A stretch of 15,839 nucleotides of DNA, from assembly GCA_029982105.1 (NCBI GenBank), contig JARRCQ010000009.1, forward strand, positions 1-15,839, in the 5' to 3' direction. The stretch's first letter is position 1, and each line of letters opens with the position of its first letter. The notes under the pieces are model-generated. The model did not search any database. It was not told where the DNA came from and worked only from the letters and a program-made list of their open reading frames with translations. Shown one piece after another: positions 1 through 6,236 of the stretch. A program made the translations under genes and the position numbers. This DNA comes from Candidatus Atribacteria bacterium (lineage in GTDB: Bacteria > Atribacterota > Atribacteria > Atribacterales > Caldatribacteriaceae).

Positions 1-28
1 AATACGACCCTCGCGATGACAAAATGGG
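1..28. repeat. Edge of a probable dispersed intergenic repeat
   Basis: The first bases contain CCCTCGCGATGACA. This resembles the end of the GTCAT-NGCGAG type of dispersed intergenic repeat common in many bacterial genomes (read on the - strand it begins TGTCATCGCGAGGG). Only one end is inside the window, so its partner arm cannot be seen. The assignment rests on resemblance only. Confidence 0.3.
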
Positions 29-69
29 AGATAACAATTATATTAGGGATTGTGGTTAATCATAAATAG

Positions 70-93
70 TGTCCAGAAAGTAATTGTGGGACA
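70..93. repeat. Short inverted repeat, possible remnant of a mobile-element end
   Basis: TGTCC (70-74) and GGACA (89-93) form a 5-bp inverted repeat around a 14-nt A/T-rich centre. The layout is reminiscent of an insertion-sequence terminus, but there is no transposase, second end or target duplication in view. It could equally be an operator-like site or chance. Confidence 0.2.
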
Positions 94-102
94 TGATGAG
101 GT

Positions 103-128
103 TATAAGGGGGCTTTGCCCCCCTTATA
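103..128. repeat. Hairpin repeat, type B (TATAAGGGGG stem)
   Basis: TATAAGGGGG (103-112) pairs perfectly with CCCCCTTATA (119-128) across a 6-nt loop. No T-run follows, so it is not a standard terminator. The GGTTATAAGGGG start recurs at 2172-2183, and related G-rich/TATAA hairpins lie at 775-787, 2007-2032 and 2079-2105. This places it in the same repeat family as the other intergenic islands. Confidence 0.75.
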
Positions 129-139
129 GTCATAGTATT

Positions 140-145
140 TATAAT
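140..145 (+). promoter_or_regulatory. Candidate -10 box upstream of the lipoprotein
   Basis: A perfect TATAAT lies about 50 nt upstream of the lipoprotein start. No convincing -35 box sits at 16-18 nt, where the sequence falls inside the preceding hairpin. Position supports it, but A/T-rich DNA gives such boxes by chance. Confidence 0.25.
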
Positions 146-197
146 GAGTTTTGCGGTAAACTATATTCTAAGATTATTGAGTAATGGGAGGTAATAA

Positions 198-626
198 ATG
201 AAGAATAAGCTGATAGTAGCAGGAGTAATTTTAACTTGTTTGGTTCTTCTCGTAGGTTGTGGTGATGAAAACTGGAAGCCTTTAAATGTAGAGATAGTTA
301 ACCATGAGAAGGGATGCCTCGCTTTAGAAGAGGAGTCTATTACTGCCCTCCGGGAGGGAGAAGATATTATAGTTACCACTGTTTTCTCAACGTCTGTTCC
401 CTGCTATCAAATAAAGTCTATTTCTGCTCAAGAGAAGGAGGATAAAATCGAAGTAAAGATAAAACTGGAGCGAGAAGAAGGGGCATGTATAGAATGTATA
501 GGCTTTCAGAAAATAATTTTTCGAATAAAAAATCCTCTCTTTTATCCGGAAATTAACTTAGAATTGCAAGTGGAAGTTGATGGTCAGGTATTGATCCCAT
601 CTCTTACAGCCTATGGCATAAGATAA
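198..626 (+). CDS. Small predicted lipoprotein, unknown function
   Basis: A 142-residue protein with a type II signal peptide: basic MKNK, a hydrophobic stretch (residues 5-19) and the lipobox L18-V19-G20-C21, so it should be lipid-anchored on the outer face of the cytoplasmic membrane. The mature part alternates short hydrophobic strands with charged turns, suggesting a small beta-sandwich. It has four further cysteines: C40, C69 and a C97-x-x-C100 pair, which could form disulfides or bind a metal. I recognise no family. GGGAGG at 186-191 sets the ATG. The last codons (Ala-Tyr-Gly-Ile-Arg-stop) lie inside an intergenic-type repeat unit (606-623), so the original C-terminus may have been replaced. 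No co-directional partner lies within 300 nt, so it is probably monocistronic. Confidence 0.7.
   Translation: MKNKLIVAGVILTCLVLLVGCGDENWKPLNVEIVNHEKGCLALEEESITALREGEDIIVTTVFSTSVPCYQIKSISAQEKEDKIEVKIKLEREEGACIECIGFQKIIFRIKNPLFYPEINLELQVEVDGQVLIPSLTAYGIR
606..623 (+). repeat. Tag repeat copy 1, overlapping the lipoprotein 3' end
   Basis: ACAGCCTATGGCATAAGA matches ACAGCCTACGGCGTAAGA at 6347-6364 in 16 of 18 positions. Its core TATG-G-CATA is a palindrome, as is TACG-G-CGTA in the other copy. The two differences are therefore paired changes that preserve the symmetry. Confidence 0.7.
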
Positions 627-631
627 AGACT

Positions 632-683
632 ACTGAGGAAGAAAGAACGCCTTCCTCGGTGTCTACGGCGTAAAGACTTAAAA
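632..683 (+). repeat. Type A hairpin-plus-tag repeat, copy A1
   Basis: The left arm (632-641, ACTGAGGAAG) pairs with the right arm (651-660, CTTCCTCGGT) over 10 bp, including one G-T wobble, around a 9-nt loop. Two bases later comes the tag CTACGGCGTAAAG (663-675), then ACTTAAAA. Copy A2 has exactly the same geometry: 10-bp stem, 9-nt loop, GT, tag. Confidence 0.8.
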
Positions 684-704
684 ATAAAAAAAGGCAGAAA
701 AATC

Positions 705-756
705 GTTGAGAAAGATATGGTTACTTCCTCAGCGTCTAGGGTGTAAGCTTTAGAAG
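705..756 (+). repeat. Type A hairpin-plus-tag repeat, copy A2
   Basis: Arms 705-714 (GTTGAGAAAG) and 724-733 (CTTCCTCAGC) pair over 10 positions with one A-C mismatch around a 9-nt loop. GT and the tag CTAGGGTGTAAGC (736-748) follow, then TTTAGAAG. The same arm pair TTGAGAAAG/CTTCCTCAG recurs at 2103-2127 with the same mismatch. Confidence 0.75.
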
Positions 757-770
757 GAAGGAGACAAGGA

Positions 771-812
771 CAATAGGGGATACCCCTTTATAACTTCCAG
801 AAAGATAAAGCA
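771..812 (+). repeat. Type B hairpin with A-rich linker
   Basis: AGGGG (775-779) pairs with CCCCT (783-787), followed by TATAAC, TTCCAG and the linker AAAGATAAAGCAAA (801-814). The order G-hairpin, TATAAC, CCA, AAAG-rich linker is repeated on the - strand at about 2198-2140 and 2105-2055, and on the + strand at 6536-6570. Confidence 0.65.
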
Positions 813-865
813 AAAAAAACGAAAGCTTAAAAGGCAAGGAAACAAATACTACTGGTGAGAAAGCT

Positions 866-912
866 CCACCAGCACGCTGGGATGTGTTTCCCCAGCGTGC
901 TGGTGGCATAAG
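866..912. repeat. Perfect 16-bp hairpin just upstream of the dehydrogenase
   Basis: CCACCAGCACGCTGGG (866-881) and CCCAGCGTGCTGGTGG (891-906) are exact reverse complements around a 9-nt loop. Each arm itself contains a 12-nt palindrome, CCAGC-nn-GCTGG (869-880 and 892-903). The right arm runs into a tag-like CTGGTGGCATAAG (900-912). No T-run follows, so classical termination is unlikely. It lies 57 nt before the next start codon, so if transcribed it would be a stable 5' leader structure. Confidence 0.85.
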
Positions 913-963
913 ATGATGATTTTTGGTTAGATACAATATTTTCTCTTTAGAAAGGAAGAAAAA

Positions 964-1761
964 ATGGAAAAATTAAACCACATTTTGCTTAACCGGGTAG
1001 CTATTATTACTGGAGGCACTCGAGGAATTGGTCTGGGTATCGCCAGGGTTTTGGGTCGGGCAGGAGCTAAAGTGGCCTTGGTTTATCGGTCAGATAATCA
1101 GAGAGCTAATGAGGCTATAGAAGAGCTTAAGAAAGAGAATTGTGAGGCTATATCTATTCCGGGAGATGTAGGCATAAAGAAAGAAGCCGAAAGAGTGGTT
1201 AGCTTAGTAGCTGAGAAGTGGGGAAAGGTAGATATTTTGGTCAATAACTGTGGAATTTTAGATTTTACTTTTTTAGAAAATTTAACTGAAGAGCAATTTG
1301 ACCAGGTATTGAGAGCCAATTTAAAAAGTGCTCTTTTTTGTACCCAGGCAGTGTTGCCCTTTATGAAAAAGGAAAAGTTTGGAAGAATCATAAACGCTAG
1401 TTCTATATCTGGTCACTTTGCTGATGTAGGGCAAATTGCCTATGGTGTGAGTAAAGCTGGAGTAGAGATGTTTACTAAAATTGCTTCCGCTGAATTAGCG
1501 CCTTACGGTATTACAGTCAATGCTTATGCTCCGGGGATTATCGAAACAGATATGACTCGGTCTATGATTGAGGATAGAGGACATCTTCAGAAAAAGCAAA
1601 TTCCTCTGAATAGATTTGGAACCCCAGATGAGGTGGGAGCTTTAGTACTTTTCCTTTCCTTGGAGGAAGCTGGATATATAACCGGGGAGATAATTGGGAT
1701 AGATGGAGGAATGCTCAAAGTGCAAAATGCCTGGAGAGCTCGCTACGGAGAAAAAGAGTAA
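964..1761 (+). CDS. Short-chain dehydrogenase/reductase (FabG-like classical SDR)
   Basis: A 265-residue classical SDR, the usual length. It is a Rossmann-fold, NAD(P)H-dependent oxidoreductase of a carbonyl/alcohol pair, and is cytoplasmic. The cofactor loop T16-GGTRGIG-23 is present, as are the acidic G67-D68-V69, N94-N95-C96-G97 (the NNAG motif with Cys for Ala), the structural N119 and the catalytic set S147, Y160-x-x-x-K164. Arg42 after the second strand suggests NADPH preference. The substrate cannot be read from sequence: it resembles 3-oxoacyl-ACP reductase FabG but has no fatty-acid synthesis neighbours. AGGAAG at 953-958 precedes the ATG. The gene stands alone between two repeat islands, with a likely terminator at 1850-1882. 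Confidence 0.9.
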   Translation: MEKLNHILLNRVAIITGGTRGIGLGIARVLGRAGAKVALVYRSDNQRANEAIEELKKENCEAISIPGDVGIKKEAERVVSLVAEKWGKVDILVNNCGILDFTFLENLTEEQFDQVLRANLKSALFCTQAVLPFMKKEKFGRIINASSISGHFADVGQIAYGVSKAGVEMFTKIASAELAPYGITVNAYAPGIIETDMTRSMIEDRGHLQKKQIPLNRFGTPDEVGALVLFLSLEEAGYITGEIIGIDGGMLKVQNAWRARYGEKE

Positions 1762-1821
1762 CCATAGAAAGTGTAGTATTCTGTAGAACCTGTTAAACTA
1801 CTAAAACTATAAAAAGAAAAT

Positions 1822-1849
1822 CACATGGAGATTAAAAAAATCCTATGTG
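1822..1849. repeat. Short hairpin after the dehydrogenase
   Basis: CACATGG (1822-1828) pairs with CTATGTG (1843-1849) over 7 bp with one G-T wobble. It directly abuts the terminator hairpin at 1850, giving two stacked hairpins. Confidence 0.45.
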
Positions 1850-1882
1850 CTGAGGGTACTATACTTTCTCAGTGGGTTTTTT
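1850..1882 (+). terminator. Probable intrinsic terminator of the dehydrogenase gene
   Basis: CTGAG (1850-1854) pairs with CTCAG (1868-1872), followed by TGGG and a six-T run (1877-1882), about 90 nt after the stop codon. The stem is short. Read on the - strand, the same bases look like a type A unit (ACTGAG...CTCAG after an A-run), so a repeat may be doing double duty as terminator. Confidence 0.5.
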
Positions 1883-1929
1883 AGTTTTTCTTTTTTGCTC
1901 TTTCTAAGGGAGTAAAGTTCTTTTAGAGT

Positions 1930-1962
1930 TTGGATTCCTGATAAAACCATTCAGGAATGACG
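1930..1962 (-). repeat. GTCA-type dispersed hairpin, copy 1
   Basis: ATTCCTGA (1934-1941) pairs perfectly with TCAGGAAT (1951-1958) across a 9-nt loop. On the - strand it reads GTCATTCCTGA, loop, TCAGGAATCC. The copy at 6237-6265 has the same GTCA start, 8-bp stem and 9-nt loop with a different stem sequence. This matches the widespread GTCATYCC...GGGATCC style of bacterial dispersed repeat. Confidence 0.7.
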
Positions 1963-2000
1963 GATACGGGAGTATTTTTTTGTCGTTTTCCTTTATTTTG

Positions 2001-2198
2001 GGGGATTATAAAGAGATATTTCCCTTTTTATAGTGGTGGCATATTTACCACCAGTGGTTTTTAAGTTTTTATCTTTCTGGGGTTGATAAGAGGTTTACCC
2101 CCTTGAGAAAGGTTTTTTCTTCCTCAGTAGTTTTTTGTTTTTAAGTCTTTATTTTTTCCTTTGCTTTGGGGGGTTATAAGGGGACGAAGCCTCCTTAG
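2001..2198 (-). repeat. Island of five hairpins of the A and B repeat types
   Basis: Hairpins in order: TATAAA/TTTATA (2007-2012/2027-2032); TGGTGG/CCACCA (2034-2039/2048-2053); a G-rich B-type (GGGGTTGATAAG...ACCCCC, 2079-2100); TTGAGAAAG/CTTCCTCAG (within 2103-2127); and TAAGGGG/CCTCCTTA (2177-2183/2191-2197). The linkers read on the - strand (CCAAAGCAAAGG, AAAGACTTAAAAAC, CAGAAAGATAAAAAC) match those read on the + strand at 797-831 and 6556-6576. The island therefore lies mainly in the opposite orientation. It fills most of the 490-nt gap between 1761 and 2252. Confidence 0.7.
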
Positions 2199-2203
2199 TT
2201 AGC

Positions 2204-2209
2204 TATAAT
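2204..2209 (+). promoter_or_regulatory. Candidate -10 box for the transporter operon
   Basis: A perfect TATAAT ends 42 nt before the TTG start of the transporter, which would give a leader of about 35 nt containing the ribosome site. No good -35 box is visible, because that position falls in the last hairpin of the repeat island. Confidence 0.35.
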
Positions 2210-2251
2210 ATACCAGATGGAGCCGTAGAATAAGTTGAGGAGTGGATAACA

Positions 2252-3427
2252 TTGAAAAAACAATTTTTAATAGTTCCTTTCTTTCTCGCTCTCATAGTTA
2301 TTGGTTTGGGTCTCTCAGGGATGGGCGCGGTAATCCCCGAAATGGCTCAACAGTTTTCTGTTTCTTACTCGGTAGTGGGAAGAGTTTTCTTGTTCCATGG
2401 TTTGGGCTATTTTGTCTCTGTTCTTCTGGCTGGAATTTTAGGAGATATTATTAATCAAGTTTCTATCCTGAGGTTAGGAATTTTCCTATCTTTAGCTGGT
2501 TTTGGAGGGATTTCTTTCCTTCCTTCTTTTCCTTTAGTTATGGCTTCCTTTTTGCTTATGGGAGTAGGGTTGGGATTTATTGACGCTATGATTAATCCCG
2601 TAGCTAATAGTATTTTTACTGAAAAACCTGCCACTACCTTAAATATCATTCACGCTTTTTTTGGATTAGGGTCTTTAACCGCTCCTCGCCTTTACTCTTT
2701 TTTAGTGGTGGAGGGCTATGGGTGGCGGAATCTGTACCAGATATGCACTATCTTTACTCTAGTAACTTTGGTTATTTTTCTTTTTCCTTTTATTCCTCGA
2801 AAAAGCCAGCCTTCTCAGTTTAAGGAATTGTTGGGGGTGTTTAAACAGCCGGCGTTATGGATTATGGGTTTCACTACTCTCTTTTACTCTGGAGGAGTGA
2901 ATATCTTAAATGGCTGGTTGGTGTCTTATTTAGAGGGAGAAGGAATAGTAAGAGGAGAAGGAGCTATTTTTCTCTCTTATTTCTGGTTAGGTATAATGTT
3001 AGGGAGGCTTATCCTTTCTCCAGTTTCAGATAAAATTGGTTACCTCAACACTATTCGCCTTAATGCTTTAGGGGGAATAGTGTTTGTTTCCTTGTTTTTA
3101 TTTTTACCTTTTCACTCTACTTCTGTTGTGCTTTTACTTTTTGGCACTGGTTTTATGCTCTCTACTTTAATACCTACCACTGTTTCTTATGCTCTGGCTA
3201 CTTTCCCGGAGGTAACTTCTACTGCCTCCAGTTGGGTTTTATTTAACAATAGTTTAGGTAGTTTCCTATTCCCCTGGCTGGGAGGAGTAATAGGGACAGC
3301 TTTTAGTTTGCGCCTAACTATGATTTTTGTTCCCCTATTTCTCATTTTGATGTTTTTATTTCAGCAATGGTTAGCTACAATAGGCAAAAGAAGTGCTGTA
3401 GTTTTTGATAGCTATCAAAAAGAATAA
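2252..3427 (+). CDS. Major facilitator superfamily transporter
   Basis: A 391-residue, strongly hydrophobic protein with about 12 membrane helices in two halves, joined by a short basic loop (about residues 181-200). A degenerate MFS motif A lies at G61-ILGDII (helix 2-3 loop), with its C-terminal counterpart GRLILSPVSDKIG at 251-263. Residues 130-142 (LNIIHAFFGLGSL) have the L-N-x-x-H-x-x-x-G-x-G pattern of a sugar-permease-like MFS branch. It is probably a proton-coupled importer or exporter in the cytoplasmic membrane. Substrate is unknown; a sugar or sugar acid is an inference from the downstream kinase. The start is TTG, chosen because GAGGAG (2237-2242) lies 9 nt upstream. First gene of a likely operon: the next gene begins 20 nt later. 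Confidence 0.9.
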   Translation: MKKQFLIVPFFLALIVIGLGLSGMGAVIPEMAQQFSVSYSVVGRVFLFHGLGYFVSVLLAGILGDIINQVSILRLGIFLSLAGFGGISFLPSFPLVMASFLLMGVGLGFIDAMINPVANSIFTEKPATTLNIIHAFFGLGSLTAPRLYSFLVVEGYGWRNLYQICTIFTLVTLVIFLFPFIPRKSQPSQFKELLGVFKQPALWIMGFTTLFYSGGVNILNGWLVSYLEGEGIVRGEGAIFLSYFWLGIMLGRLILSPVSDKIGYLNTIRLNALGGIVFVSLFLFLPFHSTSVVLLLFGTGFMLSTLIPTTVSYALATFPEVTSTASSWVLFNNSLGSFLFPWLGGVIGTAFSLRLTMIFVPLFLILMFLFQQWLATIGKRSAVVFDSYQKE

Positions 3428-3447
3428 TGGAAATGAGGTAATGAGAT

Positions 3448-4791
3448 ATGAACGATATTCAATACTGGGAAGAAAAATTAGATAGTTTTGATTATGAAGA
3501 GCGCTGGAATGCTTTTTTGAAATTAGTGGAAAAAGCCAAAAAGGGAGAGATAACTCTTCCCCCTCCCTCTCCTCGAGTTAATCTTCATTTTCACACCTTT
3601 TTTTCTTTTAACGCTTATGGTTATTCACCTGTGCACGTTATCTGGAAAGCCAGAGAGCTGGGTTTGAGTATGGCCGGAAGTGTGGATTTTGATGTTCTTG
3701 ATGCAGTGCCTGAATTTCAGCGAGGAGGGCTGGAGGTGGGTTTGCCCTTTTCTTCAGGTATTGAAACCCGAGTCTATCTTCCGGAATTCCCCGATAAAGA
3801 GTTTAGTTCTCCCCATGAACCGGGAGTGGCTTACTATATGGGCAATGGTTTTACCCGCCTTCCTGATAAAGGTAGTGAGCTGGAGAGAATTCTGTTGAGT
3901 CTGAAGAACATTGCTCAGGCTAGAAATCAGAAAGTAATAGAAAAAGTTAATGCTTACTTGGATAAAGTACAAATTGACTACCAAGAGGATTTGTTGCCTC
4001 TTACTCCCTCAGGTAATCCCACTGAGAGACATATAGTCCTTGCTTATGCTCTAAAAAGCGAAGTTCTGATCCCCGATGAAGAGGAAAGAGCAAACTTCTG
4101 GGGGGAGAAATTGACTATGGAGAAAGAAGAAGTTAAGAAGCTTTTTCGGGATAAAGCTACTTTTTATGATTTTATTCGCAGTAAACTCATCAAATTTGGA
4201 GGAGTGGGCTATGTGAAACCTGATGCCGGAGATTTCCCTGCTCGGTCGGAGGTAAATAAAATGATTTGGGGATTAGGAGCTATACCTTCCTTTTCCTGGT
4301 TAGATGGGACTAATAGTGGAGAAAGAGACCCGGAAATGCTCTTGGAATTTTGTTTAGCTAATGGTGTAGAGACTATCTTTCTCATTCCCGACCGGGCCTG
4401 GAATATCCCTAACGAGGAAGAAAGAAAAATAAAATTAGCTAAGCTCTATGAAATAGTAGAAGAGGCACAAAAAAGAGATATGCCTGTTTTTGTGGGAACA
4501 GAGCTTAACCGTTACGGGCAAAAATTGGTTGACGACTTTGACTCCCCTTATCTTGAACCTCTTACTCCTTACTTTTTAGAAAGTGCTTGGACTCTATGGG
4601 GGCACGTAGTTATGGAAATAGCTTCCCAGAGAGGTTATACCAGCGATTGGGCTAAAGAAAACTTCTCCAACCGGCGGAAGAGAAACAAATTTTTTGCTTC
4701 CTTGGGGAAGAACACCCCTGCTGAAGAACTAGCAATTAAAAAAGTAGGAGAGGAATCCACTTCTCGCTTACTTCAACAGTTTGGAGAGTAG
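3448..4791 (+). CDS. Divergent PHP-domain metal-dependent hydrolase-like protein
   Basis: A 447-residue cytoplasmic protein. A short helical N-terminus is followed by a PHP-type core: H47-F-H49 (motif I), a region aligned with the usual T-D-H motif that reads V79-D80-F81-D82, G104-I105-E106, then H123. A PTERHI segment (191-196) resembles the P-H-I helix of YciV/TrpH-like PHP proteins. In late motifs A-I-P-S-F-S-W (278-284) stands where A-H-P is typical, and G350-T-E-L-N where G-S-D-x-H is typical, so several metal ligands look replaced. It could be an altered phosphoesterase or a catalytically different member. It is much longer than a minimal PHP enzyme. GAGGT at 3435-3439 sets the ATG. It lies between a transporter and a sugar kinase (2-nt gap), suggesting work on a phosphorylated sugar; that is inference. 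Confidence 0.72.
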   Translation: MNDIQYWEEKLDSFDYEERWNAFLKLVEKAKKGEITLPPPSPRVNLHFHTFFSFNAYGYSPVHVIWKARELGLSMAGSVDFDVLDAVPEFQRGGLEVGLPFSSGIETRVYLPEFPDKEFSSPHEPGVAYYMGNGFTRLPDKGSELERILLSLKNIAQARNQKVIEKVNAYLDKVQIDYQEDLLPLTPSGNPTERHIVLAYALKSEVLIPDEEERANFWGEKLTMEKEEVKKLFRDKATFYDFIRSKLIKFGGVGYVKPDAGDFPARSEVNKMIWGLGAIPSFSWLDGTNSGERDPEMLLEFCLANGVETIFLIPDRAWNIPNEEERKIKLAKLYEIVEEAQKRDMPVFVGTELNRYGQKLVDDFDSPYLEPLTPYFLESAWTLWGHVVMEIASQRGYTSDWAKENFSNRRKRNKFFASLGKNTPAEELAIKKVGEESTSRLLQQFGE

Positions 4792-4793
4792 CT

Positions 4794-5729
4794 ATGGTGG
4801 TGGTAGTCACTCCTAACCCTTGTGTGGATAAGACTTTGTTTATTAAAGAGAACCGCTGGGGAGAAAAAATCCCGGTTCGAGAAGTGCAAGAAGTAGCGGG
4901 AGGAAAAGGTTCTAATGTGTCTCGAGTTCTTAAAACCTGGGGTGAGGAGGTAAAGCACCTTTTATTTTTAGGAGGTTATACCGGAAGTAGGGTTAAAGAA
5001 TTATTAGAAGAAGAAAAAATCGATACTTATCCGGTAGAAACTGAATCCTTTACCCGAGTGGTTACCACTGTAGTAGATGAGAAATGGCAACAGACTGTAT
5101 ATTTTGAGCCTAACCCGCAAGTAAAAGATGAAGAATTAGAGGATTTTATCGCTTGCTTCTGGGAGTTGGAAAAAGAGGGAGAAATTTTTTTGTTCTGTGG
5201 AAGTGTTCCTTCCTCTATTCCTTCGGTGTATCGAGAGTTAGGAAAGAGAGTAAGCTCGGGAAAGAAAATCATAATAGATAGTAGAGGGGAGGCGCTCAGA
5301 TTAGCTTTAGACACCTCTCCTTGGCTTTTAAAGATGAATTGGGAAGAAGCAGAAACTACCTGGGGAAGAAAAATAGAAAATCAGGAAGATTTGAAGCAAT
5401 TTTTTGACTTTATCTCATCTCCAGGAAGTGAAAAAATCATCCTTACCCGGGGGGAAAAGGGAGCAATATTAAAAGATGGGGGAGAAATCTATTTTGCTTT
5501 ATCTCCTCAGGTTCGAACAGTTAATCCAATAGGTTCTGGTGATGCTTTTTTGGGAGCCTTCGTTTATGCTCTTCAAGCAGGCTTTAACCTTGTAGAATGT
5601 TTACGCTGGGGAGTGGCAGCAGGGGCTTGTAATGCCAGAGTTTGGGATGTTTGTCGATTAGAAAAAAAGGAAGTAGAAGAGATGAAAGAAAAAGTAATAG
5701 TGGAGGATACTATAACTTCGTTGTGGTAA
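4794..5729 (+). CDS. PfkB-family sugar-phosphate kinase (1-phosphofructokinase / tagatose-6-phosphate kinase type)
   Basis: A 311-residue ribokinase-fold kinase, the usual length for FruK/LacC. It transfers the ATP gamma-phosphate to a sugar phosphate. The N-terminus TPNPCVDKT (6-14) has the N-x-x-x-D substrate signature of the FruK/LacC/Pfk-2 branch, G36-G-K-G-S-N-V42 is the first PfkB signature, and N244-P-I-G-S-G-D-A-F holds the anion hole and catalytic base D250. A long T-R-G-E-x-G strand lies before it. Candidate substrates are fructose 1-phosphate, fructose 6-phosphate or tagatose 6-phosphate; sequence does not decide, and no PTS gene is in view. The ATG comes 2 nt after the previous stop and its ribosome site (GGAGAG, 4783-4788) lies inside the previous gene, so translation is probably coupled. 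Confidence 0.9.
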   Translation: MVVVVTPNPCVDKTLFIKENRWGEKIPVREVQEVAGGKGSNVSRVLKTWGEEVKHLLFLGGYTGSRVKELLEEEKIDTYPVETESFTRVVTTVVDEKWQQTVYFEPNPQVKDEELEDFIACFWELEKEGEIFLFCGSVPSSIPSVYRELGKRVSSGKKIIIDSRGEALRLALDTSPWLLKMNWEEAETTWGRKIENQEDLKQFFDFISSPGSEKIILTRGEKGAILKDGGEIYFALSPQVRTVNPIGSGDAFLGAFVYALQAGFNLVECLRWGVAAGACNARVWDVCRLEKKEVEEMKEKVIVEDTITSLW

Positions 5730-5761
5730 AATAAATCAAAAGCTTTTAAGGAGGTAAGAAA

Positions 5762-6121
5762 ATGGCTGAATTTTTAAATCCTTTTAGCGGCTTGGTTCCT
5801 GATAAAAAAATGAGCCTGTCGGAACTCATTCGAGCTATTCGCCTTAATATAGCAGCAGAAGAGGAAGCTACTCATCTTTACACTGCTCATGCTGATGCCA
5901 CCGACCATCCTCTGGCCAAGAAAGTATTACTCGATATTGCTGATGAAGAACGGGTTCACGTGGGAGAGTTCTTGCGTTTACTGGAAATACTTACTCAGGA
6001 TGAAGACCAATTCCTGGCTGAAGGAAAACAAGAAGTAGAAGAAATGAGAGAAGAATTGTATTTGGAAGGAAAAGCTGGAGGAGTTGAACCTCCTACTGTA
6101 GGACCTCTTAAGGAAGAGTAA
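5762..6121 (+). CDS. Ferritin-like protein of the encapsulin-cargo type
   Basis: A 119-residue, mostly helical protein. Helix 1 (about 19-45) carries E33-E34-E35 and Y40; helix 2 (about 49-77) carries E62-E63-x-x-H66. This single pair of metal-binding helices is the arrangement of encapsulated ferritins, which dimerise to complete a di-iron ferroxidase centre oxidising Fe(II), unlike the four-helix classical ferritin. After an acidic helix the chain ends in a flexible Gly/Pro stretch and T112-V-G-P-L-K-E-E, close to the T-V-G-S-L-R/K encapsulation peptide that docks cargo into encapsulin shells. AAGGAGGT (5748-5755) sets the ATG. No shell gene follows; the next 600 nt are repeats, so any shell must be encoded elsewhere. 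It follows the kinase by 32 nt and may be the last gene of that operon. An unencapsulated rubrerythrin-like role is possible. Confidence 0.8.
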   Translation: MAEFLNPFSGLVPDKKMSLSELIRAIRLNIAAEEEATHLYTAHADATDHPLAKKVLLDIADEERVHVGEFLRLLEILTQDEDQFLAEGKQEVEEMREELYLEGKAGGVEPPTVGPLKEE

Positions 6122-6127
6122 AACAGT

Positions 6128-6140
6128 CTACGATGTAGGA
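6128..6140 (+). repeat. Weak tag-like repeat just after the ferritin gene
   Basis: CTACGATGTAGGA begins 7 nt after the stop codon. It fits the tag (TACG-N-CGTA core with one wobble and A at the centre) but is the weakest of the eight copies. The following AGTAGAAAAG resembles the ACTTAAAAG that follows the other tags. Confidence 0.4.
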
Positions 6141-6190
6141 GTAGAAAAGAAAAAACTGAAGGATGGAAACTTGCTTAGAAAGAAAAGACG

Positions 6191-6224
6191 CCTTCCTCAG
6201 TTCCTACGGTGTAAATCTTAAAAG
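6191..6224 (+). repeat. Type A right half with tag, copy A5
   Basis: CCTTCCTCAG (6191-6200), then the tag CTACGGTGTAAAT (6204-6216) and CTTAAAAG. This aligns closely with the right halves of A1 (651-683) and A2 (724-756). Its left arm is degenerate (ACTGAAGGATGG, 6155-6166), so the hairpin is weak here. Confidence 0.65.
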
Positions 6225-6236
6225 CACTTCTGAGTC

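Noticed and set aside
101..130. Rho-independent terminator for an upstream gene
   Set aside because: The hairpin is strong, but the following bases (GTCATAG) lack a T-run. Related hairpins occur in other islands, so a repeat explains it better. Termination on either strand is not excluded.
627..963. CRISPR array
   Set aside because: The repeats are hairpins of differing sequence with irregular spacing, no uniform direct repeat and no spacers of constant length. No cas gene is nearby.
1762..2251. Riboswitch or tRNA-like leader before the transporter
   Set aside because: The hairpins match the repeat family found at other unrelated loci. I see no tRNA cloverleaf, T-box or known aptamer core.
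2242..2454. Alternative frame at the start of the transporter gene
   Set aside because: It overlaps the first helices of the MFS transporter. The transporter frame has the ribosome site, the length and the membrane pattern.
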